Shown one piece after another: positions 34,463 to 42,811 of a stretch of DNA of 60,175 bases. How positions within the stretch are numbered: position 1 is the stretch's first letter; every line of letters begins with the position of its first letter. The notes under the pieces are model-generated. The model searched no databases and was not told the DNA's origin. It saw nothing but the letters and a program-made list of their open reading frames with translations. The stretch lies in assembly GCA_964632005.1 (NCBI GenBank), contig CAZWAP010000012.1:1-60175 (forward strand), written 5' to 3'. Origin of the DNA: CAZWAP01 sp964632005. GTDB lineage: Bacteria > Planctomycetota > Phycisphaerae > Sedimentisphaerales > Anaerobacaceae. The position numbers and the translations under genes were made by a program.

Positions 34463-35719
34463 TTAGGTGGCGTGGTAGGCGTTTTTGACCTCCTCGGCTA
34501 TGATTTTCAGGCCGCGGTGCACCGTTTGTTCGTCCTGGGCGTAGCTTATACGGATGCATTCGTCCTTGTGTCGCCATTTCTCTGTAAGACCGGGGAAGAA
34601 GTAGTGGCCCGGCACAACGAGGACTCCCCTGTTCTTCAGGCGCTGGTAGAGTTCTGCGCTGCTGATGGGGAGGTTCTTGAGCCACAGCCAGAGGAATATG
34701 GCCCCTTCGGGCTTGTGTAGGTGGAAATCGAGGCCGTCGAGCTCGTTTTCGAGGGACTCGACGGCTTTCTCTGCTTTTTTTCGGTAGAACGGCTGGATGA
34801 TTTCGCGGCTGAGCGTGAGTATCCGGCCGGTGCGAACCAGGTCCGTTACAATCGCTGCACCGAGGCTACCGGGGGCGAGGCTGATTACCGCGTTGACCCG
34901 GCAGACCATCCTGGCGACTTCTTCTCGGGCGATGACGATGCCGGTGCGTGTGCCCGGCAAGCCGAGCTTCGAAAGACTCATGCAGACGATTGTTTGTTCG
35001 TTCCACACCGGCCTGGCGTGGGTAAAGATTATGTTTGGGAAGGGCGTGCCGTAGGCGTTGTCGATTATGAGGGGGATGTCGTTTGCACGGGCCAGGTGGG
35101 CGAGCTTCTCAAGCTCGGGGTCGGTGAGCACATTGCCGGTAGGGTTGGTGGGGCGCGAGAGGCAGATCGCCCCTATTTCGCTGCCGATCTCGATTCTGTC
35201 GAAGTCTATATGGTACTTGAAGATGTGCTTGTCGATCTCTCTGATCTCTGGTCTTATGGCGACGAACAAGTCCTTTGTCAGGCCGACGTCACAATATCCG
35301 ATGTACTCCGGCGCCAAAGGAAGGAGTATTTTTTTCTTCACGCCGCTGTCAAACTCTCCTGCGAATATATTGAAGAGGATGAAGAAGGCGGATTGACTTC
35401 CGTTGGTTAATGCGATGTTTTTTGGCGTGATGCCCCAGCCGAACTGGTCGTTGAGCAGCTTGCAGATAGCGTCGATGAATTCGCTGTTGCCCTGGGGCGG
35501 GTCGTAATTTCCGACGGCCCGCTCGAACCCGCGGTCGCCTGCGAGGAGCCTGGCCATGCTGTTGCGGAGTTGCTGCTGGATCGCGGGTATGTGGGCAGGG
35601 TTGCCGCCGCCAAGCATAAGGATGTTATTATCCCGGGCCATTGCGGCGCCGAGGTCTTCCATCAGCAGGCTGATTCCCGACGCAGCCGCTATTTTTTTCC
35701 CGAATTTCGATACTTCCAT
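34463..35719 (-). CDS. avtA: valine-pyruvate aminotransferase (AvtA-like)
   Basis: The 418-residue PLP enzyme belongs to fold type I aminotransferases. MSLSKLGLPGTRTG carries the PLP Lys, NPTGNVLTDPEL contains the substrate-binding Asn region, and LALTNGSQSAFF is the cofactor phosphate region. The LSKLGLPG signature and the length (E. coli AvtA is 417 residues) favour valine-pyruvate transaminase, which links alanine and branched-chain amino acid synthesis. The frame is open 105 bases upstream from a TTG, but MEVSKFGKKI is where relatives begin. The gene is leftward and alone. Confidence 0.88.
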   Translation of the reverse strand: MEVSKFGKKIAAASGISLLMEDLGAAMARDNNILMLGGGNPAHIPAIQQQLRNSMARLLAGDRGFERAVGNYDPPQGNSEFIDAICKLLNDQFGWGITPKNIALTNGSQSAFFILFNIFAGEFDSGVKKKILLPLAPEYIGYCDVGLTKDLFVAIRPEIREIDKHIFKYHIDFDRIEIGSEIGAICLSRPTNPTGNVLTDPELEKLAHLARANDIPLIIDNAYGTPFPNIIFTHARPVWNEQTIVCMSLSKLGLPGTRTGIVIAREEVARMVCRVNAVISLAPGSLGAAIVTDLVRTGRILTLSREIIQPFYRKKAEKAVESLENELDGLDFHLHKPEGAIFLWLWLKNLPISSAELYQRLKNRGVLVVPGHYFFPGLTEKWRHKDECIRISYAQDEQTVHRGLKIIAEEVKNAYHAT

Positions 35720-36331
35720 TTTGCCCGTCGCCTGGAGAGCCGCTGAACTGGTCCGGCGTACCCGGCGCTCGGCCGAGGTCCCCTTTTTCTTGGCATATTT
35801 AGGCGGGCGCTGCGAAGGTGTCAAATCCTTTTTGTTGGGCCTTGAGAGGCACCCCGTGTTTATCCGGAGCGGGGATTTGTGAGGTTTGGGCGCATTATCT
35901 GGAGTGCCCGGGTGTGGATTGGGGTCGAGTTGGCTCGGGGGGGTGATAGGGGTGTTGGCGGCAGAGGACGAGTTGAACCCGCCGGAAAGTCGCGTGGATA
36001 CCCGGGAACGCCCGGCGTAGCCATTTCAGAAAAAAAAAGATTTAAGCGTTTGCATAAGGGATGACGTGCGTTATACTGATAGCAAGTTAATAGCGTTGCG
36101 ATTTGAGATGATCGTGCAGCAAAGCCTTGAAGCGAACCTGCCTTTCGTAATCCGGCCTTAGCCTCAAGACCTTTCTTCCGCGTCATTTCAGTGGTTTTGG
36201 TGTAGTCTTTCTAAAAATGATGGCTTTTCATACATTGACAAGTCCTTACGCGAGGCGCTTGGCAGCAGGTGGTTTGGCGGGTCTATCGGACTCGGCGCGG
36301 GGGTGTTCTGGTATGTTGGAAGGAAGTTGAG
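35720..36331. other. intergenic region upstream of the RRM gene
   Basis: The first 105 bases are the open extension of the avtA frame. The rest has an A-run at 36030-36038 and a promoter near 36050-36077, with more than 250 bases of leader before the RRM gene. No coding region is credible. Confidence 0.4.
36050..36077 (+). promoter_or_regulatory. promoter of the RRM protein gene with long leader
   Basis: TTGCAT (36050-36055) and TATACT (36072-36077) are 16 bases apart. The start codon at 36332 is about 255 bases further on, giving a long 5' leader, a feature shared by many cold-induced RNA-chaperone genes. Confidence 0.55.
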
Positions 36332-36706
36332 ATGAATATCTACGTAGGGAATTTGGCGCGCGAAACTACCGAGGATAACCTGCGCGACAGTTTTTCGGTC
36401 TTCGGTGAGGTCCGGTCGGTGCGTATCATAAGAGATGGTACGACGGGAGAATCGCGGGGATTTGGATTTCTGACGATGCCGATCGACAGCGAAGCGCGGG
36501 CTGCCATCGACCAGATGAATGGTAAGGCTCTTGATGGTCAGACTATTACGGTAGAGCAGGGCAGGGCGAGAGCAGCATTTGTTCCTGGCAGGCGCAGGCA
36601 GAGATCACCCGGCGCAAGGGGGGGCAGTGGACCGGTGGGCAATGCCCGGGGCTCAAAAAGGCGGGAAGGTGGTGTGTCCGGCAGGCGCACCCGGCGTCGG
36701 TTCTGA
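36332..36706 (+). CDS. RRM-type RNA-binding protein (cold-shock Rbp-like)
   Basis: The 124-residue protein has one RNA-recognition motif (residues 1-80) with RNP2 NIYVGNL and RNP1 RGFGFLTM, both with the aromatic residues for RNA stacking. The tail (80-124) is a disordered Gly/Arg/Ser stretch. This is the layout of cyanobacterial Rbp proteins, which bind U-rich RNA and are often cold-induced. AAGGAAG lies 7-8 bases before the ATG. It is followed by an FKBP and a cold-shock gene, which fits an RNA and protein folding role. The long upstream frame from 36269 has no support. Confidence 0.93.
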   Translation: MNIYVGNLARETTEDNLRDSFSVFGEVRSVRIIRDGTTGESRGFGFLTMPIDSEARAAIDQMNGKALDGQTITVEQGRARAAFVPGRRRQRSPGARGGSGPVGNARGSKRREGGVSGRRTRRRF

Positions 36707-36829
36707 GGGCGGACGATAAATTATAAGGGCGTGATGCTTTGGGTAGGCCTCCAAACGTAATTTCGACCGAGAGCGGCTCTGCCGCGAGTTACGGGCATCA
36801 TCAAATCACGAAGAGTGAAAGGGAGTCGA

Positions 36830-37282
36830 ATGACACGGGCAAAATCTGGTGACACAGTCATCATCGAGTACATTGGCAGGTTGGACGACAATACGGTATT
36901 TGATACATCCGCGAGTCGGGGTCCTGTGCAACTGACCATCGGAGAGGGTAGGGCCATACCCGCCTTCGAAAAAGCGATAGTTGGTATGGAGCCCGGCGAT
37001 TGCAAGACCTTCAAGGTACCTGCCGAGGAGGCCTATGGGGTCCACCATGAAGAACTGGTGCAGACCGTAAGTCGAACGGTGCTGCCTGCGGATCTCGAAC
37101 CGGAGGTCGGCCAGAGACTGAGGGCCACTCGGCTCGACGGCCGGGCGATTTCGGTGGTCGTGACCGATATCTCAGAGCAGAGTATTACGATAGATGCCAA
37201 CCACCCCCTGGCCGGTAAAGACCTTATATTCGATGTTGAACTGATGACAATCGTAGAGTCAACAGTTCCGGAAGCCGAGTAG
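36830..37282 (+). CDS. SlyD-like FKBP peptidyl-prolyl isomerase
   Basis: The 150-residue enzyme catalyses prolyl cis/trans isomerisation and acts as a folding chaperone in the cytoplasm. The FKBP core starts GDTVIIEYIGRLDDNTVFDTS and ends NHPLAGKDLIFDVEL, with an insert-in-flap domain in between, as in SlyD. The metal-binding His-rich tail of E. coli SlyD is absent. The ATG at 36830 has GGGAG in front; a GTG at 36815 is less likely. Confidence 0.93.
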   Translation: MTRAKSGDTVIIEYIGRLDDNTVFDTSASRGPVQLTIGEGRAIPAFEKAIVGMEPGDCKTFKVPAEEAYGVHHEELVQTVSRTVLPADLEPEVGQRLRATRLDGRAISVVVTDISEQSITIDANHPLAGKDLIFDVELMTIVESTVPEAE

Positions 37283-37477
37283 TAACTTTCGCAAGGTCCT
37301 TGTCAACTTTTGGGAGCCCAGGTGGGGGCAGTTCCTGAAGGGGCAGGCAGGTGGCCGGCCGAACAATAAAAGAGTATCTGGACTACGCTCTTTCGCCTCT
37401 CGAGAGCATATTCCATTCAACCGAGAATGAGAGGCATCAGCTTAGCGGCTTGAGAAACAAGCCAAGGAGAAGTACGA
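37283..37477 (+). promoter_or_regulatory. leader region of the cold-shock gene
   Basis: The 195 bases before csp have a small stem near 37397-37435 (GCCTCTCG with CGAGAATGAGAGGC), close to the csp start. Cold-shock leaders often fold differently with temperature; here that is only an inference. No consensus promoter was identified with certainty. Confidence 0.35.
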
Positions 37478-37681
37478 GTGAGCAAAGGAACAGTAAAATG
37501 GTTTAGTTCGAACAAGGGGTTTGGCTTTATTACGCCGGATGACGGTGGCGAAGATCTTTTCGTCCACCACTCGGAAATCAGGACAACCGGCTATGCCTCC
37601 CTGACAGACGGGCAGAAGGTCGAGTTCGAGGTTGGCCAGGGCAGAAAGGGGCCCTGTGCGACCAATGTAAGGTCTATCTAA
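37478..37681 (+). CDS. cold-shock protein (CspA family)
   Basis: The 67-residue protein is a single cold-shock domain. RNP1 is NKGFGFI and RNP2 is DLFVHHS, and the first residues KGTVKWF are near-universal. It binds single-stranded RNA and DNA and melts secondary structure. The start is GTG with AAGGAGA before it. A terminator follows 25 bases after the stop, so it forms its own unit. Confidence 0.97.
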   Translation: MSKGTVKWFSSNKGFGFITPDDGGEDLFVHHSEIRTTGYASLTDGQKVEFEVGQGRKGPCATNVRSI

Positions 37682-37704
37682 TCCGAGGACTTTGCCGACG
37701 AGCA

Positions 37705-37735
37705 AAAGGCCCCGCCGAACGGCAGGGCCTTTTTC
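37705..37735 (+). terminator. terminator after the cold-shock gene
   Basis: AAGGCCC..GCC pairs with GGC..GGGCCTT around a four-base loop (GAAC), with one mismatch, and is followed by a T-run. It is a standard intrinsic terminator. Confidence 0.85.
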
Positions 37736-37830
37736 TGTATTAAGCACAGCTTAGCGGCTGAGCCGACGGATAGTGCCCGAAGAAGTATGGGCTTTCGGCG
37801 TGGCGTTTTTCTCCCGTGGCGTGCGTGGAC

Positions 37831-37914
37831 TGCGAGCGAGAGGATTCGAACCTCCACGTCCTAATGGACACCAGGACCTAAACCTGGCGCGTCTGCCAAT
37901 TCCGCCACGCTCGC
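37831..37914 (-). tRNA. tRNA-Leu (anticodon UAG)
   Basis: Read on the minus strand it starts GCGAGCGTGGCGGAATTGG and has an anticodon loop TTTAGGT within CCAGG/CCTGG. A long variable arm (class II, as for Leu) and a T arm with GGTTCGAATCC follow, and the acceptor CGCTCGC then ends in A. The anticodon UAG reads CUA and CUG. CCA is not encoded, since GTCC follows. Confidence 0.96.
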
Positions 37915-37934
37915 GCTTGCCTGATTATGTTACG

Positions 37935-38189
37935 CTAAAGATCGTCCGGTTTTTCATCCTCGGCGTCTTCGGCCTGCTGAGCCCCTGAGATCTTCTCGAT
38001 CCGCTTCTCGGCTTTTTTCAAGATTCCCCTGCAGTGTTTTATCAGGGCCATACCTCGCTCGTACTGTTCGAGGCTGTCCTGCAGTGGAATCTCGCCTCGT
38101 TCTATTTTCTGTACGATATCGGTTAGCTCACTGATGGCCTGTTCGAAGCTCAGGTTGCCGATGGCGTGATCTCGTTTTTTCTTGGTCAT
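37935..38189 (-). CDS. xseB: exodeoxyribonuclease VII small subunit
   Basis: The 84-residue protein has the XseB helical hairpin: SFEQAISELTDIVQKIERG then IPLQDSLEQYERGM and CRGILKKAEKRIEKI. It joins XseA to form the enzyme that degrades single-stranded DNA into oligonucleotides. The acidic tail follows. It lies 133 bases after xseA on the same strand. Confidence 0.94.
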   Translation of the reverse strand: MTKKKRDHAIGNLSFEQAISELTDIVQKIERGEIPLQDSLEQYERGMALIKHCRGILKKAEKRIEKISGAQQAEDAEDEKPDDL

Positions 38190-38322
38190 TTTTTCCTCGG
38201 TCCGGCCTTCTCTGTTTATACAGGCTTCAGGAGGCGCGTAAGACAGGCACGCAGATGCGCGGTCACCGCTGCGTTCGCGGTTTTCTGTGTGCTGCCGGGC
38301 GTTCCCCGTGGCCTGGTTCTTT

Positions 38323-39741
38323 TTACTTTTTTGTTACCTTGCTTTCAATCAAATTTTCGTCTGCAAGCTCGGTGATCATCAGGTCGCCGAGCTCGACGTC
38401 TCCGGGAGTCCTTACTACGCTGCCTGTGTTTTTGTTCGTTGTAATACTGTAGCCGCGTTTGAGCACGGCCCGCGGATTCAGCCCCGCCAGGCGATTCTCA
38501 GCCGCCGTAAGCTCGATCCGCCGACGGCTGACTATCAGCAGCGTTCTGTCGCCCAGGCGGTTCTCCAGGTCGGGTAGGCGAATACTCCACCGATTGATAA
38601 GGGCGCCGAGCCCGACGGTCGCCCGGTTTTCCAGGTCGTTCAGCTCGACCAGCTTCCTGCCGATCAGTCGGTGCGGTTCGATCCGGGCGACTTGCTCGTA
38701 CAGCCCAGCGAGCCTGCGATGTGCCTGGTCCACCAGGGCCCTGGTTGCCTCGGCCAGCGCTGCTGCCAATTCGTCAACCTGCTGCTGGCCTGTGCGGACC
38801 GGTGAGAGCGGCCTGCTAAACGGCGCACTTGCCAGGAGGGTCTCGAGGCGCTGCTTGGCCAGGCGGATACCGGCCTGGACGTTACTTTGCAGTCTGCTGC
38901 TCAGGAGGGCGAGCTGCTCAAGGACCTCGCGCATATCTGGCACTACCTCGACGCCGGCCTTTGTCGGGGTGGATGCACGCTTGTCGGCGACCAAGTCGGC
39001 CACGGTGACGTCGACCTCGTGGCCGACCGCACTGACGATGGGTATCTGGGAGTCGAAGATCGCCCTGGCGAGAACCTCCTGGTTGAAAGCCCAAAGGTCC
39101 TCGATCGATCCTCCTCCTCTTCCGAGTATCAGGACGTCTATCTTGAGCTGAGCGTTACGCTGGTTTAGATCCGTTATTGCGGCGGCGATTTTCGCTGCGG
39201 CCCCTTCGCCCTGGACGGGCACCGGGTAGAGCAAGATCTTTGCGCAGGGCCAGCGGTTGAGGATGCTCTCGGTTATATCGTGGACGGCGGCTCCCGACTC
39301 GCTCGTGAGTATTGCTATCCTCTGGGGGTATGGCGGCAGCGGTTTTTTATGGCGATCCTCGAAGAGCCCTTCGGCCCGCAGCATTGCGACCATCTGCTCA
39401 AAAGCCAGCTGCAAGGCGCCGATACCTTCGGGTTCGAGCCAGTCCACATAGAGCTGGTACTTGCCGGCGACCTTATATACGTCTACGTGGCCGGTCGCCA
39501 GGACGGCCATCCCATCCTCCGGCGTGAATTTGAGCGTCCTGAACCTGCTGGCCCACATAACGCAGGGCAGCACGCCGCTGGCGTCCTTGAGCGAGAAGTA
39601 GCAGTGCCCGCTGGAGCTATGACGTTTCCAGCCGGTTATCTCGCCTCGCACGATCAATTGAGCCGGCAGACTGCGCTCCAGGGCGGCCTTGATCATTGCA
39701 TTAACCTGGCTTACGGTAAATATTCTGGCGCCGTTGTTCAT
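38323..39741 (-). CDS. xseA: exodeoxyribonuclease VII large subunit
   Basis: The 472-residue protein starts with an OB-fold DNA-binding domain (SQVNAMIKAALER; VRGEITGWKRHSSSGHCYFSL) followed by the catalytic domain with ILTSESGAAVHDI, LILGRGGGSIEDLWAFN and SAVGHEVDVTVADLVAD, all near-universal in XseA. A coiled-coil region and a KRGYSI-type end follow (VLKRGYSITTNKN). Length is slightly above E. coli XseA (456). No ribosome site of note precedes the ATG. A truncated glycoside-hydrolase gene ends 49 bases upstream. Confidence 0.96.
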   Translation of the reverse strand: MNNGARIFTVSQVNAMIKAALERSLPAQLIVRGEITGWKRHSSSGHCYFSLKDASGVLPCVMWASRFRTLKFTPEDGMAVLATGHVDVYKVAGKYQLYVDWLEPEGIGALQLAFEQMVAMLRAEGLFEDRHKKPLPPYPQRIAILTSESGAAVHDITESILNRWPCAKILLYPVPVQGEGAAAKIAAAITDLNQRNAQLKIDVLILGRGGGSIEDLWAFNQEVLARAIFDSQIPIVSAVGHEVDVTVADLVADKRASTPTKAGVEVVPDMREVLEQLALLSSRLQSNVQAGIRLAKQRLETLLASAPFSRPLSPVRTGQQQVDELAAALAEATRALVDQAHRRLAGLYEQVARIEPHRLIGRKLVELNDLENRATVGLGALINRWSIRLPDLENRLGDRTLLIVSRRRIELTAAENRLAGLNPRAVLKRGYSITTNKNTGSVVRTPGDVELGDLMITELADENLIESKVTKK

Positions 39742-39790
39742 CTTGCCGTGGTCAAATTCCTGGTCTGAGGAATCAACCGCACATCATAGC

Positions 39791-40327
39791 TCACCGGCGT
39801 ACGGGTACGAAGCCGGACCGTCGCCGAGCGGTATCATCATACCATATTGCTGGCTTGGCTGCCCAGTTGTCTCGATAGTAGTCGAACGTCGCCCAGATCT
39901 CGATTTGAACGATGATGTCACGTTGGTACGTCCACCTGAGCATATTGGAGAAGCGCGTCCAGTACTGGTTGTTCCATTGGTTCAGGTCGTACTTGGCGTT
40001 GGGCAGTTTCCTGAAGGGCTGGACCTCAAAACCTTTATCCTTGCGTGAACTCATCGTATTGCGGATATAGTTGCCGCCCGCGGACTTTAGCAGGTCGAGG
40101 TGCTCCTGGAGGTCGGGAATCTGAAAGAGGTTGTCGTCTTTGCTTGCGCCTAAGAGGAGCACGGGCTTGCCGCCGTATTGCCAGTACGCCGGATTCGGCC
40201 TGTAGATGTCGATTCGCTTGAGGGACTCGGCGCCGGCCGGGGCAGAGCCGGCAACGACGACAATCATTTCGGCAGGCCACGCCAGGAAAGACACCGACCA
40301 AAAGGCTTGTCGCTCTTTTCCATTCAT
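39791..40327 (-). pseudogene. N-terminal fragment of a secreted glycoside-hydrolase-like protein
   Basis: The 178-residue product has a hydrophobic N-terminal segment (about 10-31) and then a TIM-barrel start typical of GH5-like/DUF4038 enzymes: NPAYWQYGGKPVLLLGAS, LDLLKSAGGNYIRNTMSS and YWTRFSNMLRWTYQRDIIV. Homologues usually run to 400 residues or more. Here the frame ends after KPAIWYDDTARRRSGF, with xseA starting 49 bases later. The catalytic acidic residues of the rest of the barrel are missing. I judge it a 3'-truncated remnant. Its ATG overlaps the stop of a small upstream frame. Confidence 0.6.
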
Positions 40328-40518
40328 AGCTGGCTGGCCCGTTTAAGACGTTCGGCCTTTGCGCTGCTGGCCTCGTATGGTTTTTCGCCGGGATCATAAC
40401 ATAAATCGAGGCTGCTTGCGATCCATCCACGGCGTGCTGCTGCGGCAAATTTTGAGGCGAGGCCCCAGGTTTTTGCCGAGAAGCGCTTGATTATCGGTCG
40501 GACGCTGCCTATTATCAA
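40324..40518 (-). CDS. small protein translationally coupled to the hydrolase fragment (unknown)
   Basis: The frame ends in TGA overlapping the ATG of the hydrolase fragment (ATGA). With a TTG start at 40518 (AGGA about eight bases before) it gives 64 residues, IIGSVRPIIKRFSAKTWGL at the start and a hydrophilic end (EKPYEASSAKAERLKRA). The frame is open further upstream to 40680 but has no other good start. Third positions look partly coding. No family recognised; it may be a remnant as well. Confidence 0.35.
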   Translation of the reverse strand: MIIGSVRPIIKRFSAKTWGLASKFAAAARRGWIASSLDLCYDPGEKPYEASSAKAERLKRASQL

Positions 40519-40604
40519 GCGCAGAATCCTGAAAAGTGTGATGTGAAGGTTTGTAAGACCATTAAGACAAGCTCTCTGAGACGGAGTTCTTTTCGAGGAG
40601 ATAG

Positions 40605-41432
40605 ATGGAACTTTTGCTTGGGACGGCAGGTCTTGGGGCGGTGGTGGTTTCGGGCGTGCTGGCGAGCCGGCTGTTTTCACGGCTGGGCAGGTCTTATTGG
40701 CTCTGTGGATATTTCATCTCGTTGGTGTTTATCGGGTTGTTGGTGACTGCCAGGTTCAATGCGGCACTGGGCGCTAGCTCGCCGTTTTCCTGGGTGGTGG
40801 CGGGTCGCGGCAGATATGTCGTGACGGCCTGGGCGATAATACTGGGCTTGATGACGCCCGTCTCGCGTCTGCACCGGCGCTGGGAGCGGTGGGTGGTTTG
40901 CCTTCTGGCAGGGGTGTTCGTGGTGCGCTTCAGCGCTGTGCCGTTCCTTGCCCCGATTTTTCTGCGAGGTGATCTGTCGGCCCTGCGGACGCAGCTCGAT
41001 CCGCAGGGGATTTGTCTTCAGAGCAGGGACTATACTTGCGGGCCTGCTGCGGCAGTAACGGCGCTGAAGAAACTGGGTTTTCCCGCGCAAGAAGGTGAGA
41101 TAGCCGTCCTGTCGCACACAAGTCCGGTGACGGGCACACTGCCGGTCTGCCTCGAGTCGGCCCTGCAGAGTCGCTATGGTCCGGCGGGTCTGAGGTGTCG
41201 CTACCGATATTTCAAGTCGGTCGCCGAACTAAAAGGCGCGGGCATTACGCTCGCTATCGTCAGGGATGCATTTCTCCGCGACCATTGCGTAGCCGTACTC
41301 GGTGTCTCCGACAAGAGCGTCGTTGTGGCGGACCCCGCCCTGGGGATGCTGAATATCCCGCGGGAGCAATTCGAGAAGAGCTGGCGATTCACGGGGATAA
41401 TCCTCGAGCGGAGGGTGGTCCACAATATCTGA
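40605..41432 (+). CDS. membrane-bound C39-like cysteine peptidase
   Basis: The 275-residue product has about four N-terminal membrane helices (to about residue 120) and then a C39-type peptidase domain. The catalytic Cys is in SRDYTCGPAAAVTALKKLG (about residue 146), the His in LRDHCVAVLGVSD (about residue 227) and the Asp in VVADPALGM. C39 peptidases usually cleave double-Gly leaders of secreted peptides as part of ABC exporters. Here there is no ABC transporter domain, so the target is unknown. GAGG lies before the ATG. Whether the peptidase faces the cytoplasm or periplasm depends on the helix count and is unsure. Confidence 0.82.
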   Translation: MELLLGTAGLGAVVVSGVLASRLFSRLGRSYWLCGYFISLVFIGLLVTARFNAALGASSPFSWVVAGRGRYVVTAWAIILGLMTPVSRLHRRWERWVVCLLAGVFVVRFSAVPFLAPIFLRGDLSALRTQLDPQGICLQSRDYTCGPAAAVTALKKLGFPAQEGEIAVLSHTSPVTGTLPVCLESALQSRYGPAGLRCRYRYFKSVAELKGAGITLAIVRDAFLRDHCVAVLGVSDKSVVVADPALGMLNIPREQFEKSWRFTGIILERRVVHNI

Positions 41433-41848
41433 GCCTACTCTGTGGGCCGGCTGGCTTGTTAGCGGTGAGCGAGCGGGTTATGGCTGAGAGGGGAGTAGCG
41501 TTTTTGGGCATCCTGGGGCGGGAGGCGTGCTGAGTTTGCGGGATAGGCCGGTTTTTTTGCGCTCGGTGACATAACGTTGTCACAGGAGAGGAAAAAAAGC
41601 TGGCAGTAATGGAGCGTGTAAGCTAAAAAAGATGCTGGTGAGAGGAAGAGGCTCCCCGGCTCATCAGGGGCGTTTTCTTGGAGCCGCCGGCCGCTGCCCC
41701 GGGCGGACGGCAGCGGCCGGGCTCCAGGGTTTGCGGCTTTGCCGTACTGATCGGTGGGCCATTGGGCTGCCAAAGACGCCCGTGCAAAAAAAGAGGGCAG
41801 AACGAGGTTAACGCCGCTGAGGGTGCGCTGTCACCTGCGCGCCGGCCG
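41433..41848. other. intergenic region between convergent genes, with a large hairpin
   Basis: The two flanking genes converge on this 416-base stretch. It holds a long GC-rich hairpin (separate entry) and short A- or T-runs near 41554, 41592 and 41790. No gene is credible. Confidence 0.4.
41680..41725. repeat. long GC-rich inverted repeat
   Basis: GGAGCC..GGCCGCTGCC (41680-41698) pairs with GGCAGCGGCC..GGCTCC (41709-41725) around a loop of about ten bases; the core of ten pairs is perfect. There is no T-run. It may terminate or stabilise transcripts of the leftward YhaM-like gene, or mark a convergent boundary. Confidence 0.6.
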
Positions 41849-42811
41849 TCATTCAAGGCGTTTTCGGTAGAGCTTGGTTTGTAGTGCACCCTGCCAGGCG
41901 GTCCAGTTCGAATCACTCGGCTCGCTCTCGATGGCCGAGCTGACCTGGTTGAGCTTGGCGTCGAGGTTGTCGATGAAATAGACCATAAATGCTTCCGGCG
42001 TAGCCGGCAGCTTCGGCGAGCCGAACTGGTATTCTCCGTGATGGGCGAGGATAATGTGGCCGAGCGCATCGAGCACTTCGGCGTCGATTTGCGTGCCCTT
42101 TTCTTGGAGCTCCCGAGCCTTCTGATTTATCATCAAGACGCTCTTGACTACGTGGCCGATCAGCTGGCCCGAGTCGGTGTAGGCAAAGGCCATATCATAG
42201 GTTAGTTCCTCGGTCTTGCCCATATCGTGGAGGAACAGACCTGCTAAGACCAGGTCCGGCTGCACCTGGGGATACAGGGGCAGCAGCGCCGCGGCTGCCC
42301 GGAGCATGTTGTGTGTATGCTCGAGCAGGCCGCCGATGTAATCGTGGTGGAGCTTCATCCCGCCCGGAGCCTTGCGGAATTTCTCCATCAGGTCCTCATC
42401 AGCCAGGAAGGTCTCGACCAGCGCCTTGAGCTGGGCGTTGTTTATCGCCCCCAGCATCTTTTTGACCTGGTCGAACATCTGGGTGATGTCCTTGTCAGTT
42501 CGGGCGAGATAATCGTCGATCTTGACCTGGCTGGCGTCGACGACGCCGACGTTGTTGACGATGATTTGGAGGGTGTTCTGGTACAGCTCGCTTCTGCCCT
42601 GTACGTGGACAAAGCCGGGCTTCGGCAGGGCCCTGTAGATGCTCTCAGTGGCCTGCCACATCCGCCCGTTCAACTGGCCCGTCTTGTCGCAGAGGAACAT
42701 CGCAATATACAAATCCCCCCGCGTCGTACTTCTTAGAATTGGGTCTTTGACCATATACACATCATCAATCACCTCGCCCGGTACGATCTGGTTGATAAAC
42801 TTGTGCGTCAT
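41849..42811 (-). CDS. YhaM-family 3'-5' exoribonuclease (OB-fold plus HD domain)
   Basis: The 320-residue protein has an N-terminal OB-fold (about 20-100; DLYIAMFLCDKTGQLNGRMW) and an HD phosphohydrolase domain (about 155-270). In the HD domain the metal ligands are LEHTHNML, LFLHDMGKTEEL and HIILAHHGEYQFGSP. This is the layout of YhaM/CBF1 of Bacillus and staphylococci, which trims single-stranded RNA and DNA ends. A near-consensus promoter is 64 bases upstream. No other gene of the operon is seen. Confidence 0.92.
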   Translation of the reverse strand: MTHKFINQIVPGEVIDDVYMVKDPILRSTTRGDLYIAMFLCDKTGQLNGRMWQATESIYRALPKPGFVHVQGRSELYQNTLQIIVNNVGVVDASQVKIDDYLARTDKDITQMFDQVKKMLGAINNAQLKALVETFLADEDLMEKFRKAPGGMKLHHDYIGGLLEHTHNMLRAAAALLPLYPQVQPDLVLAGLFLHDMGKTEELTYDMAFAYTDSGQLIGHVVKSVLMINQKARELQEKGTQIDAEVLDALGHIILAHHGEYQFGSPKLPATPEAFMVYFIDNLDAKLNQVSSAIESEPSDSNWTAWQGALQTKLYRKRLE

